Translations under genes and position numbers: made by a program
Shown: positions 1-5,741 of the stretch, piece after piece
How the letters are laid out: every line of letters starts with the position of its first letter
How positions within the stretch are numbered: position 1 is the stretch's first letter
Notes under the pieces: model-generated
Seen by the model: only the letters and a program-made list of their open reading frames with translations
Told to the model about the DNA's origin: nothing
Databases searched by the model: none
Source: Candidatus Delongbacteria bacterium
GTDB lineage: Bacteria; JAGOEH01
Direction: 5' to 3'
Length of the DNA: 6,132 nucleotides
Assembly: GCA_017997825.1 (NCBI GenBank)
Contig: JAGOEH010000185.1
Location: 1 to 6,132, forward strand

Positions 1-657
1 GGGATAGTGAATAGCTGCAAAACCTACGGTTGTGCTCTGCTGGGTGGGGAAACGGCCGAAATGCCGGGATTCTATCAGAACAAGGAATATGATGTAGCCG
101 GATCGATTGTGGGAATTGTGGATTACGACCGGATCATCACCGGTCGGGATATTGCGCCCGGGGATGTCATCATCGGACTGCCCTCCAGCGGATTACACAC
201 CAACGGGTATTCCCTGGCCCGACGCGTCTTTTTTGATCAGCTCGGCTGGACACCCGATCATGATCTGCCGGAATGCGGCGGCAGTCTGGGGGAAGTGCTG
301 CTTACGATCCACCGGTGTTATCTGAACGAAATCAGACCCCTTCTCGATCAAACCGTTATCAAAGGAATGGCTCATATCACCGGCGGCGGATTCCGGGGCA
401 ATATCAACCGGATTCTTCCGAACTCGGTCGATGCCGTCATCGATACTAAATTATGGGAACCTTTACCGATTTTTCGGATTATAATGGAGAAAGGCCGAAT
501 CGATCGGCTGGAAATGTACGATGTATTCAACATGGGAATCGGGATGGTGATGGTCGCCGCTCCCCAACATCAACAGAACCTGCTGGCGGCTATTCCCGAA
601 GCCCGGAGGATCGGCCGCATTGTTCCCGGGAACGGCAAAGTCCAGCTCGAGTTTTAA
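1..657 (+). CDS. purM: Phosphoribosylformylglycinamidine cyclo-ligase (AIR synthetase), 3' part
   Basis: PurM closes the imidazole ring in purine synthesis: FGAM + ATP gives AIR + ADP + Pi, in the cytosol. The frame is open from base 1, so the gene begins outside the window. About 218 C-terminal residues are present, against a usual family length near 340-350. Visible family hallmarks are the GGETAEMPGFY segment near the start, GLPSSGLHTNGYSLAR, the glycine-rich HITGGGFRGNINRILP block, and FNMGIGMVMV before the C-terminal domain. These are the ATP/substrate-binding motifs of the PurM/AIRS fold, and none is disrupted. A GTG at position 7 is an internal valine codon, not a start. The stop lies 23 nt before the phasin-like gene, with no terminator between them, so the two are probably co-transcribed. 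Identification is firm; only the 5' end is missing. Confidence 0.97.
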   Translation, partial: GIVNSCKTYGCALLGGETAEMPGFYQNKEYDVAGSIVGIVDYDRIITGRDIAPGDVIIGLPSSGLHTNGYSLARRVFFDQLGWTPDHDLPECGGSLGEVLLTIHRCYLNEIRPLLDQTVIKGMAHITGGGFRGNINRILPNSVDAVIDTKLWEPLPIFRIIMEKGRIDRLEMYDVFNMGIGMVMVAAPQHQQNLLAAIPEARRIGRIVPGNGKVQLEF

Positions 658-680
658 CTTTTTCAAGGAGGCAATACACG

Positions 681-998
681 ATGACCGGAATACTCAAGAA
701 AGCGATGTTGGCGGGGTTGGGTCTGGTGACCTTGACAACGGAAAAAGTGGAAGATATCGTGGATGATCTGGTCAAACGGGGTGAAATCGCCGAAAACGAC
801 AAAGGCAAAGCCGTCAGGGAAATCTTGGATAAAGCCGAAGAATCGGCCCGGGATTTGAAGGATAAAATCGAAACCCAGATCCGTGACGTCATTGCCAAGA
901 TGCCGTTATCCACCAAAAAGGAAACTGATGAACTGCGGCAGCGAATCCAGCAATTGGAAACCGAGTTAAACCGTTTGAAATCGGAACAGAATCAGTAA
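681..998 (+). CDS. Phasin family / PhaF-like polyhydroxyalkanoate granule-associated protein
   Basis: This is a small 105-residue protein of the phasin / PHA-synthesis-regulator type. It opens with a short hydrophobic segment (KKAMLAGLGLVTLTTEKVEDI, about residues 6-26). A charged helical region follows, with 'VDDLVKRGEIAENDKGKAVREIL', and the protein ends in a heptad-like coiled coil (DELRQRIQQLETELNRLK, about 82-99). This N-terminal pattern and coiled-coil tail match the many short PhaF-like proteins I know from diverse bacteria. In well-studied members they coat PHA granules or bind DNA/PHA synthase; for members in genomes without PHA genes the role is unclear. No phaC or other PHA gene is visible here. 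The ATG at 681 is fixed by an AAGGAGG site at 665-671 with a 9-nt spacer. A longer frame open upstream runs through purM and is rejected. The 3' end overlaps the convergent receiver gene by 7 nt. Confidence 0.85.
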   Translation: MTGILKKAMLAGLGLVTLTTEKVEDIVDDLVKRGEIAENDKGKAVREILDKAEESARDLKDKIETQIRDVIAKMPLSTKKETDELRQRIQQLETELNRLKSEQNQ

Positions 999-1453
999 TT
1001 GATAATCTTTTGGCTGCGGCTTGGAGCCGGATCTGCCTCTAACTCCTGCTGTCGGGTATCATAGTCGAGAGTCAGATGGGGGGCTTTGGAAACGGAATCT
1101 CCTTGGGTAACAACCTTTTCCAGAACCTCTTTCAGATAGACAATGCCGCGGGGTTTGATCAGATAGGCATAAAGCCTTTGATAGAAGGGTTCTGCTTCAA
1201 ACTGTTTTTCATAATAATCGCTCAACAGGATGATGTTGATTTTTCGATCCGCTACCAAATTCAAGCTGTGTATCAATTCCTGGTAATCCTCATGCAGGTT
1301 GACCAGCATGATCCCATGAGGCCGGTCATCCAATAATTCCATCAGGTATTCGGGATAAAAACAACTTCGGGTTTTATACCCATAATACTCCACCAGGGAA
1401 ACCAGAATTTTGGAAAAAAAAGGATTTTTCTCCACCACTAAAATCTCGTTCAT
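992..1453 (-). CDS. Degenerate (phospho-acceptor-less) response-regulator receiver protein
   Basis: This is a single-domain, CheY-like receiver of 153 residues. The start at 1453 is chosen because an AAGGAG site (1460-1465) lies 6 nt upstream; the 24-residue longer frame from 1525 would run into the transpeptidase gene. The beta-1 strand reads MNEILVVEKN, so the usual acidic pair is reduced to Glu8-Lys9. Beta-3 reads HGIMLVNLHE, placing Asn52 where the phosphorylated Asp normally sits. Ser78 (IILLSDY) and Lys100-Pro101 (AYLIKPRG) keep the switch Ser/Thr and conserved Lys. A charged tail of about 30 residues (120-153) follows with no DNA-binding or enzymatic domain. The fold assignment is good. 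I infer from the missing Asp that it is not phosphorylated in the canonical way and may act by protein-protein contact. It diverges from the L,D-transpeptidase gene across 53 nt. Its partner is unknown. Confidence 0.78.
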   Translation of the reverse strand: MNEILVVEKNPFFSKILVSLVEYYGYKTRSCFYPEYLMELLDDRPHGIMLVNLHEDYQELIHSLNLVADRKINIILLSDYYEKQFEAEPFYQRLYAYLIKPRGIVYLKEVLEKVVTQGDSVSKAPHLTLDYDTRQQELEADPAPSRSQKIINY

Positions 1454-1459
1454 AGCTCT

Positions 1460-1465
1460 CTCCTT
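1460..1465 (-). promoter_or_regulatory. Ribosome binding site that sets the receiver gene start
   Basis: Read on the minus strand this is AAGGAG, 6 nt before the ATG at 1453. It supports the 153-residue form over the longer frame beginning at 1525, whose extra residues (positively charged, unrelated to a receiver fold) precede beta-1. Confidence 0.75.
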
Positions 1466-1506
1466 TTTACCGCTGAATTGTCCCGTCACCCAAAGAAGCA
1501 TTTTCC

Positions 1507-2271
1507 ATGCCAACTGATTCTCCAACCCGCCGGAAGGTTATCCGGGTCATTCTCAGCCTGGTTTTGGTTTCGAGCCTGATGGGATTGTTTTTCATCCTGC
1601 ACTGGGTCTACGCTCAATTAAACCAAACCCTTGACAATACTCAGAAATTCCGCCAAAAGGCCCTGGACAAACTAAGCCGCCAAAACCTGGTGATTCGTCA
1701 GGCCAAAAATCGAGAGGACAGTCTCCGTTTCAAGATCCAAACCATGGAATTGGAGATTGATGCCCTCTCCACCAAAGACTACTACCTACTGCTGGATTTG
1801 ACCAATCATCGGTTCTACCTGATGAAAAGCAATCTGATCATCTATACCGACCACTTTGGAAGCGGAAAAGGACAAATCCGTATCAAGGGCGAAAAAATAG
1901 ATTTTAAAACACCCCGTCGGGAATTCATCGTTACCAAAAAGGAGACCAATCCCTGGTGGGTTCGTCCCGATTGGTTCTGGACTGAGCAAAATTTGCCTAT
2001 CCCGACTGAATTCCTGACAATTCCTGAAGATTTATCGTATTCTCAAGCGGTTCGCTATTACAATCATTTATCCGCCACCGATAAGCTGAGGGTCCGTCGG
2101 GTACCGGGGTATCTGGGAAAATACAAAATCACCCTGCAGGATGGGTATCTGATCCATTATGGAACCGGCGTGGGACGCAACAGCAGCCACGGCTGCATCC
2201 GCGTTTCCAAGCCGTCGCTGGAGGTGCTGTTCAATTATTTGGAGGTCAATTCCCCGGTTTATATTTTTTAA
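1507..2271 (+). CDS. Membrane-anchored L,D-transpeptidase (YkuD domain)
   Basis: YkuD-family enzymes form 3-3 peptidoglycan cross-links or attach proteins to meso-diaminopimelate, using a catalytic cysteine on the outer side of the inner membrane. This 254-residue protein has a basic N-terminus, one membrane segment at about 11-35 (uncleaved anchor or signal anchor), and a charged coiled-coil stalk at about 37-88. The catalytic domain spans about 91-253. The catalytic signature is present: His217 in LIHYGTG, then SSHGCIRV with His228, Gly229, Cys230 and Arg232. The domain therefore looks active. No LysM or SPOR wall-binding domain is visible, and the stalk may set the distance to the wall. 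Start evidence is modest: ATG at 1507 with a weak AAAGAAG about 9 nt upstream, supported by the membrane segment that follows directly. The gene is divergent from the receiver gene and has no clear terminator after it. Confidence 0.93.
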   Translation: MPTDSPTRRKVIRVILSLVLVSSLMGLFFILHWVYAQLNQTLDNTQKFRQKALDKLSRQNLVIRQAKNREDSLRFKIQTMELEIDALSTKDYYLLLDLTNHRFYLMKSNLIIYTDHFGSGKGQIRIKGEKIDFKTPRREFIVTKKETNPWWVRPDWFWTEQNLPIPTEFLTIPEDLSYSQAVRYYNHLSATDKLRVRRVPGYLGKYKITLQDGYLIHYGTGVGRNSSHGCIRVSKPSLEVLFNYLEVNSPVYIF

Positions 2272-2413
2272 TTACCCCGGCTTTACCGATTTTCATAGGG
2301 CAAATCATCTTGATCCGGCCATGAGCGACGCTTCCAACACCGCTGATCAACCGGTTCATAAAGTCATCACCAATTCATTGGTACTCCATTCTCACTATCC
2401 CGGATTTTTTTGA

Positions 2414-2442
2414 TTGACTTTTTGGAATTTTAGTTTTACTAT
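2414..2442 (+). promoter_or_regulatory. Sigma70-like promoter for the OmpA-domain gene
   Basis: TTGACT (2414-2419) and TACTAT (2437-2442) are separated by exactly 17 nt, in an A/T-rich stretch directly before the leader. Matches to TTGACA and TATAAT are 5/6 and 4/6. Transcription would begin near 2449, inside the palindrome at 2445-2456. It is predicted from the sequence only. Confidence 0.5.
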
Positions 2443-2444
2443 CC

Positions 2445-2456
2445 ATCCGGCCGGAT
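2445..2456. repeat. 12-bp perfect palindrome at the predicted transcription start
   Basis: ATCCGGCCGGAT is its own reverse complement and begins 2 nt after the predicted -10 box. This is a typical place for a repressor operator. It could instead be only part of the leader hairpin arm that starts at 2450. Confidence 0.4.
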
Positions 2457-2508
2457 TCCGGCTTTCTCATTCCGATTGTTGTATTAATCCATTTTGATGG
2501 AATCCGGC
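2450..2508. repeat. 10-bp perfect inverted repeat in the OmpA gene leader
   Basis: GCCGGATTCC (2450-2459) is perfectly complementary to GGAATCCGGC (2499-2508), with 39 nt between the arms. In RNA this can form a long-range hairpin at the very 5' end of the leader, where it might protect the message or regulate it. It shares bases with the palindrome at 2445-2456, so the two structures are alternatives. Confidence 0.45.
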
Positions 2509-2579
2509 AGACCAAATCAACCGATTCCGGTCCCCGTCAATCATCGCTTTCGACTAAATTCATTAACCCTACCCCCATT

Positions 2580-2584
2580 GGAGG
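2580..2584 (+). promoter_or_regulatory. Ribosome binding site that sets the OmpA-domain gene start
   Basis: GGAGG lies 8 nt before the ATG at 2593. It favours this start over an in-frame ATG at 2494, whose extra 33 residues are not signal-peptide-like and lack an SD site. Confidence 0.8.
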
Positions 2585-2592
2585 AACGTACC

Positions 2593-3867
2593 ATGAAAAT
2601 AATCTTGTCTGCCCTAACGCTCTTCGTATTGCTCAATCTCTCGGTACCGGCCCAGGTGAACATCAAAAAGATAGTGAATAAAAGCAAGAAGAAAACAGAG
2701 AAGAAAACGGAGCAGCGGATTGAAAATAAAATTGATAAAGCCGTTGATAATGCTTTGGATCAGACGGAAAATGCAATTGACAATACCGCTAAAGGGAACC
2801 AAGCGGAAGAGAATAAATCGGAATCCGTCCATGAGGACAAAAATCAGAACAGCAAATTGAATTCCGAATCCACGGTGTCGGAGACGATGCTGAGTTGGAA
2901 CAAGTATGATTTTATACCCGGGACTGAGATTATTTTTGAGGATGACCACCAAGCGGAAAAAAATGGAGAATTCCCGAGCAAATGGGATCTGGTCAGCGGA
3001 GTTATTGAAAATGCCAATGTGAATGGGGAAAATGTGATCTTTATCCGGCAAACGGGGAATTATCCCAATGGCATGGTACCATTGATAAAAAACCCGTCGG
3101 CGGATTATCTGCCTGATGAATTTACGGTGGAATTTGATTGTTATTTTGAGAAAGGGAAATACAGCAGCTTTACGCTTCAGTTTTATGATGCCAAATCACA
3201 AAAGCGCTTACCGAAAACCTTCCTTGATATTTATGTCAATCAAATGCAATTCGGCCGGGGCATTGCCGAGGAGCAGTACCCCAACACGCGGTTCCGGAAT
3301 GTCGATAAAGAAAAGCCGGTATGGCGGCATATCGCCATTTCGTTTAACAAGCGAGCACTCAAGGCCTATATGGATGACACGCGGCTCATCAACATTCCCA
3401 ATCTTACCGATAACCCGACCGGAATTACCATCTCGGTCAATCACGCCACTCCGGCAAAAAATCAGTTTATAAAGAATATACGAATCGCCAAGGGAGCCGT
3501 ATCGCTTTATGACAAGGTCATGACCGATGGAAAATTCATTACTACCGGCATAAAATTTGATGTAAACCAAGCTGTGATCAAGCCGGAAAGTATGGGAATT
3601 ATAAACGTCGTACTGAAAATGATGCAGGAGCATCCCGAACTTAAATTCAGTGTGGAAGGGCATACCGACAGCGACGGCAATGAGCAGGCCAATCAGTCCC
3701 TATCGGAAAATCGAGCTGACGCGGTCCGCCTTATGCTGGTCAACCTTGGAATATCGGCGGATCGGCTGGTCTCGAAAGGTTGGGGGGAAAGCCGCCCCAT
3801 GACCGAGAATACTACATCAGAAGGCAAAGCCCAAAACCGGCGAGTGGAGTTTATAAAGATCAATTAA
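2593..3867 (+). CDS. Secreted OmpA-family protein with LamG-like region and C-terminal peptidoglycan-binding domain
   Basis: This 424-residue envelope protein starts with a signal peptide (MKIILSALTLFVLLNLSVPA, likely cleaved after Ala20; no lipobox Cys). Next is a Lys/Glu/Asn-rich, probably helical low-complexity linker (about 24-105). A beta-rich region at about 110-300 resembles LamG/concanavalin-A-like sandwiches of the kind found in FCB-group OmpA proteins (FTVEFDCYF, FTLQFYDAK, WRHIAISFNKRALKAYMDD). The C-terminal OmpA domain spans about 317-424, with IKFDVNQAVIKPES, VEGHTDSDG, LSENRADAVR and ENTTSEGKAQNRRVEF. Asp359 and Arg374, 15 residues apart, fit the pair that contacts diaminopimelate in known OmpA domains. 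It therefore probably ties the outer membrane or periplasm to the wall. No N-terminal beta-barrel is present. The ligand of the middle region is unknown. It has its own promoter and seems to be a single-gene unit. Confidence 0.9.
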   Translation: MKIILSALTLFVLLNLSVPAQVNIKKIVNKSKKKTEKKTEQRIENKIDKAVDNALDQTENAIDNTAKGNQAEENKSESVHEDKNQNSKLNSESTVSETMLSWNKYDFIPGTEIIFEDDHQAEKNGEFPSKWDLVSGVIENANVNGENVIFIRQTGNYPNGMVPLIKNPSADYLPDEFTVEFDCYFEKGKYSSFTLQFYDAKSQKRLPKTFLDIYVNQMQFGRGIAEEQYPNTRFRNVDKEKPVWRHIAISFNKRALKAYMDDTRLINIPNLTDNPTGITISVNHATPAKNQFIKNIRIAKGAVSLYDKVMTDGKFITTGIKFDVNQAVIKPESMGIINVVLKMMQEHPELKFSVEGHTDSDGNEQANQSLSENRADAVRLMLVNLGISADRLVSKGWGESRPMTENTTSEGKAQNRRVEFIKIN

Positions 3868-4158
3868 CATCAGTAATTGGTGGTAACTGTATCAGTCTTG
3901 ATTATCCATTGGCTAAGTGAATCATGTTTCACCTTACCGGAAAAAAGAAACTTTCCCCATATCCGGTTATACTCAAATGCCTCTTCTGTTATAAAAAGAA
4001 ATCTTTCAATGGCTCCAGATAAACCACCATCTCAACGGTAGGAAATACATCAGCTATTTTATGGATTACATCATTGACCACAAATAAATCAGAATTGAAC
4101 ATGGTATCATTTCTCCGGAATAATGCTTAAAATCGTTTCCAAATCCCTCAAACAGTTA
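3868..4158. other. 291-nt spacer, mostly featureless apart from a small broken ORF
   Basis: The spacer lies between the ends of the OmpA-domain gene (plus) and the transporter gene (minus). I see no convincing rho-independent terminator for either gene. There are only weak stems: GTGAA/TTCAC at 3917-3932, and AAACA/TGTTT at about 4151-4166 around the transporter stop. The only coding-like signal is the minus-strand ORF at 3929-4102. Confidence 0.4.
3929..4102 (-). pseudogene. Small hypothetical ORF with an apparent frameshift
   Basis: On the minus strand an ATG at 4102, with GGAG (4113-4116) 10 nt upstream, opens a 37-codon frame: MFNSDLFVVNDVIHKIADVF, then PTVEMVVYLEPLKDFFL. It stops at 3989-3991. 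Just before the stop, another frame takes over seamlessly with FLFITEEAFEYNRIWGKFLF and ends at a TGA at 3929-3931. The switch sits at a T5 run (minus strand, 3994-3998). One extra T would join both parts into a continuous 57-residue protein. Both halves have a protein-like composition. I do not recognise the family. It may be a decayed gene, a fragment of a lost neighbour, a sequencing slip, or chance. Confidence 0.3.
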
Positions 4159-5076
4159 TCATGTTTTGGGACGGCGGCGGAGCTGGACCAACAGGGTTCC
4201 GGCGGCTACCAACACAATCCCGCCGATCTGGCGGGGATTCAGGGGTTCGTCCAAGCATACCCAGGCCAGTAAAGCGATCTGGGGCAGCATGGTACAGTTG
4301 ATGATGCTGGATTCGACAGCCGTCAATGTCCGTAATGTATAATTCCAGAGTGTAAAGGCGATGGCGGTATTGACCACCGCCAACCAGGCGATGATGGCCC
4401 ATTGCACCGGATCCAATCGACCGAATCCCTGGATGGCCGCTCCCGATACCAGCAGGATCAATCCCCCGATCCCCATACTGATCGTGGTAACAATCAGAGG
4501 CGACAATCCACTGTGGAGATTGATCGATCGCCCCATTAAAGCCGAGCCGGAATTGGCCAGAATACCGATAAGAGCCACCAGCAGACCGATCGTCTGTCCG
4601 GCCGGGATATGCAAGGGTAAAAAATAGATAACCGCGCCACAAATCGATAGCAGAATTCCGATCCATTGCCGATGGGAAGGGGATTCATGATTCAACACCC
4701 CACTCGATAACGCCACCATGACCGGGGTAAAATTCAGCAACAGGGTCAATGTCGCGGCCGGCAAAAGAGCTAAGCCAAGAAACTGTGCCCCCTGAGTCAG
4801 AGTGTAAAACACCAGTCCCAATCCCATTAACTGTATCCACATCCTACCCGATAATTGTTTAATGGTATCCCGATGCCGAGAATTCATCAACACCGGGGGT
4901 AAGAGGCATACAAAAGCCAGGCTGTAACGCAGTCCCGCAAAGGTAATGGCCGGCAGACTGGCCTTCAGTCCGATCTTGATCAGCACCCAGGAGGTCGACC
5001 AGAGAAAGGTAACCAGAAGAGCCAACAAAATGGCACGCCAGTGGGAATGCCTCGATAACAATTTGGAATCCGACAT
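4159..5076 (-). CDS. EamA/DMT-family inner-membrane transporter (permease)
   Basis: This 305-residue protein has the ten-helix, two-repeat layout of drug/metabolite transporters, each repeat being an EamA domain (about 15-143 and 155-297). Helix 1 carries the family-typical FLWSTSWVLIKIGL, followed by ITFAGLRYSLAF. The second repeat contains ILANSGSALMGRSINLHSG, WLAVVNTAIAFTLWNYTLRT and a terminal IGGIVLVAAGTLLVQLRRR. Members export amino acids, metabolites or drugs, and the substrate cannot be read from sequence. Length and helix count are complete. The ATG at 5076 has a close AGAGGG (5081-5086, 4-nt spacer), and a stop lies in frame a short way upstream. The start overlaps by one base (TAATG) with a possible 9-codon leader ORF. 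The VOC gene lies 150 nt upstream on the same strand and could be in the same transcript. Confidence 0.93.
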   Translation of the reverse strand: MSDSKLLSRHSHWRAILLALLVTFLWSTSWVLIKIGLKASLPAITFAGLRYSLAFVCLLPPVLMNSRHRDTIKQLSGRMWIQLMGLGLVFYTLTQGAQFLGLALLPAATLTLLLNFTPVMVALSSGVLNHESPSHRQWIGILLSICGAVIYFLPLHIPAGQTIGLLVALIGILANSGSALMGRSINLHSGLSPLIVTTISMGIGGLILLVSGAAIQGFGRLDPVQWAIIAWLAVVNTAIAFTLWNYTLRTLTAVESSIINCTMLPQIALLAWVCLDEPLNPRQIGGIVLVAAGTLLVQLRRRPKT

Positions 5077-5105
5077 TAGACCCTCTTGCCATCATGGATA
5101 GTCAT
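5076..5105 (-). CDS. Possible 9-codon leader peptide coupled to the transporter start
   Basis: Minus-strand ATG at 5105, preceded by AGGAG with an 8-nt spacer, encodes MTIHDGKRV and stops at a TAA whose last A is the first base of the transporter ATG (TAATG). The SD is better placed than the transporter's own. This is the classic arrangement for translational coupling or for a short regulatory leader ORF. The peptide has no run of one amino acid that would point to attenuation. With only 9 codons, chance cannot be ruled out. Confidence 0.4.
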   Translation of the reverse strand: MTIHDGKRV

Positions 5106-5226
5106 AATTATTTCTCCTGAATTTGATCCTGTTTTATCATTGACACTCACGATCAATCTTTCAATCCTGTGAATCCGGAAGACGATCATTATCTCAATTC
5201 CGGGTTAATAAATCCCGATCCCATCG

Positions 5227-5601
5227 TTATGAGTTCATGGCAGGCTGGAGCTGATGTTCGACATACTCTACCATCATCCCGTCGGCATGACGAACCGTCA
5301 TATTGGTACCGGTCGGGACCTGTCGGAGATCCCGGATCACAGTGGCCCCATGTGCCAATAGAAACGTGCGATACTCGATGATGGAATCAACCAGGAAGGT
5401 AGCCTGGGTATCCCGAAAAGGCTGAAGTGCTTCATCCGATCCGCTGATAATCAATAAATTCTTGATCCGGGCAATCTCCAATCCTGCTTCCCGATAGTGG
5501 AACCGTGAGGTACAAGACTCATTCATCAGCTTTTCATACACTTCCAAGGCCTGGTCCATATTGTTCACATAACACCGACATAGAATCTGTTTGATTTCCA
5601 T
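5227..5601 (-). CDS. VOC superfamily (glyoxalase/bleomycin-resistance fold) protein
   Basis: This single-domain protein of 124 residues has the vicinal-oxygen-chelate fold. It shows an opening strand-helix IKQILCRCYVNNMDQALEVY, a middle strand ARIKNLLIISG, a second beta-alpha unit (ATFLVDSIIEYRTFLLAHGA), and the closing HADGMMVEYVEH. Glu112 in VEY sits where VOC enzymes keep their last metal ligand. The first-strand ligand (His/Gln) is not evident, so metal binding and catalysis are uncertain. Family members include glyoxalases, dioxygenases, isomerases and antibiotic-binding proteins, and no specific activity can be assigned. An AAGGAG site directly abuts an ATG at 5607, which is too close. 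The second ATG, at 5601, has a 6-nt spacer and is taken as the start, removing two residues. The transporter follows 150 nt downstream on the same strand. Confidence 0.8.
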   Translation of the reverse strand: MEIKQILCRCYVNNMDQALEVYEKLMNESCTSRFHYREAGLEIARIKNLLIISGSDEALQPFRDTQATFLVDSIIEYRTFLLAHGATVIRDLRQVPTGTNMTVRHADGMMVEYVEHQLQPAMNS

Positions 5602-5607
5602 TTCCAT

Positions 5608-5613
5608 CTCCTT
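5608..5613 (-). promoter_or_regulatory. Ribosome binding site that sets the VOC gene start
   Basis: AAGGAG on the minus strand touches the ATG at 5607 with no spacer, but lies 6 nt from the in-frame ATG at 5601. The latter is therefore the likely initiation codon. Confidence 0.7.
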
Positions 5614-5633
5614 AAACTTTTATTCTATCGATG

Positions 5634-5660
5634 GACTCGGAGTGATCGATAATCCGAGTC
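5634..5660. repeat. 8-bp perfect inverted repeat upstream of the VOC gene
   Basis: GACTCGGA (5634-5641) and TCCGAGTC (5653-5660) are separated by 11 nt that contain ATCGAT. On the minus strand this lies 20 nt before the SD of the VOC gene, with a -10-like TAGAAT just downstream of it (5622-5627). This is a fitting place for an operator or a 5' leader hairpin. No T-run follows on either strand, so it is not a terminator. Confidence 0.5.
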
Positions 5661-5741
5661 TAAGCAACCGGCAAAGTCCCGATCTGCAAACATCTCAGAA
5701 CTATCTGATCGATTGATGGTCATCATCGGAGTACAGGCTCA

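Larger units (their letters stand above)
2272..2592 (+). promoter_or_regulatory. 321-nt spacer holding the promoter and structured leader of the OmpA-domain gene
   Basis: No gene is supported here. Nucleotides 2272-2410 look plain, apart from a small ACCAA/TTGGT hairpin (2369-2382) and a T7 run at 2405-2411 that lacks a stable stem in front of it. From 2414 on there is a promoter, an overlapping 12-bp palindrome and an inverted repeat, which are listed separately. The leader from the predicted start of transcription to the ATG is about 140 nt, which is long enough for control at the RNA level. It carries repeated ATTCCGG-type words (2456-2461, 2525-2530, and the inverse at 2501-2507). Confidence 0.5.

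Noticed and set aside
453-998. Longer version of the phasin-like gene starting at 453
   Set aside because: The upstream part overlaps purM in another frame, is not phasin-like, and the strong AAGGAGG sits before the ATG at 681.
1017-1029. CGGCT/AGCCG hairpin near the end of the receiver gene as a terminator
   Set aside because: It is a 5-bp stem inside coding sequence with no T-run after it on either strand.
1454-1525. N-terminal extension of the receiver protein from 1525
   Set aside because: The extra 24 residues do not belong to the receiver fold, they overlap the transpeptidase gene start, and AAGGAG lies directly before 1453.
2369-2411. Possible terminator after the transpeptidase gene (ACCAA/TTGGT stem and T7 run)
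   Set aside because: The stem is only 5 bp and lies 22 nt before the T-run, so they do not form a terminator together.
2159-2413. Plus-strand ORF of 84 codons over the end of the transpeptidase gene
   Set aside because: It is a shifted-frame shadow of the SHGC-containing coding region with no SD site and no recognisable product.
2494-2592. N-terminal extension of the OmpA-domain protein from an ATG at 2494
   Set aside because: It would bury the clear signal peptide behind 33 Pro-rich residues. The GGAGG site and the signal peptide both point to 2593.
4148-4666. Minus-strand ORF overlapping the transporter gene
   Set aside because: It is a Gly/Arg/His-rich shadow frame of the EamA coding sequence, which itself reads as a full ten-helix protein.
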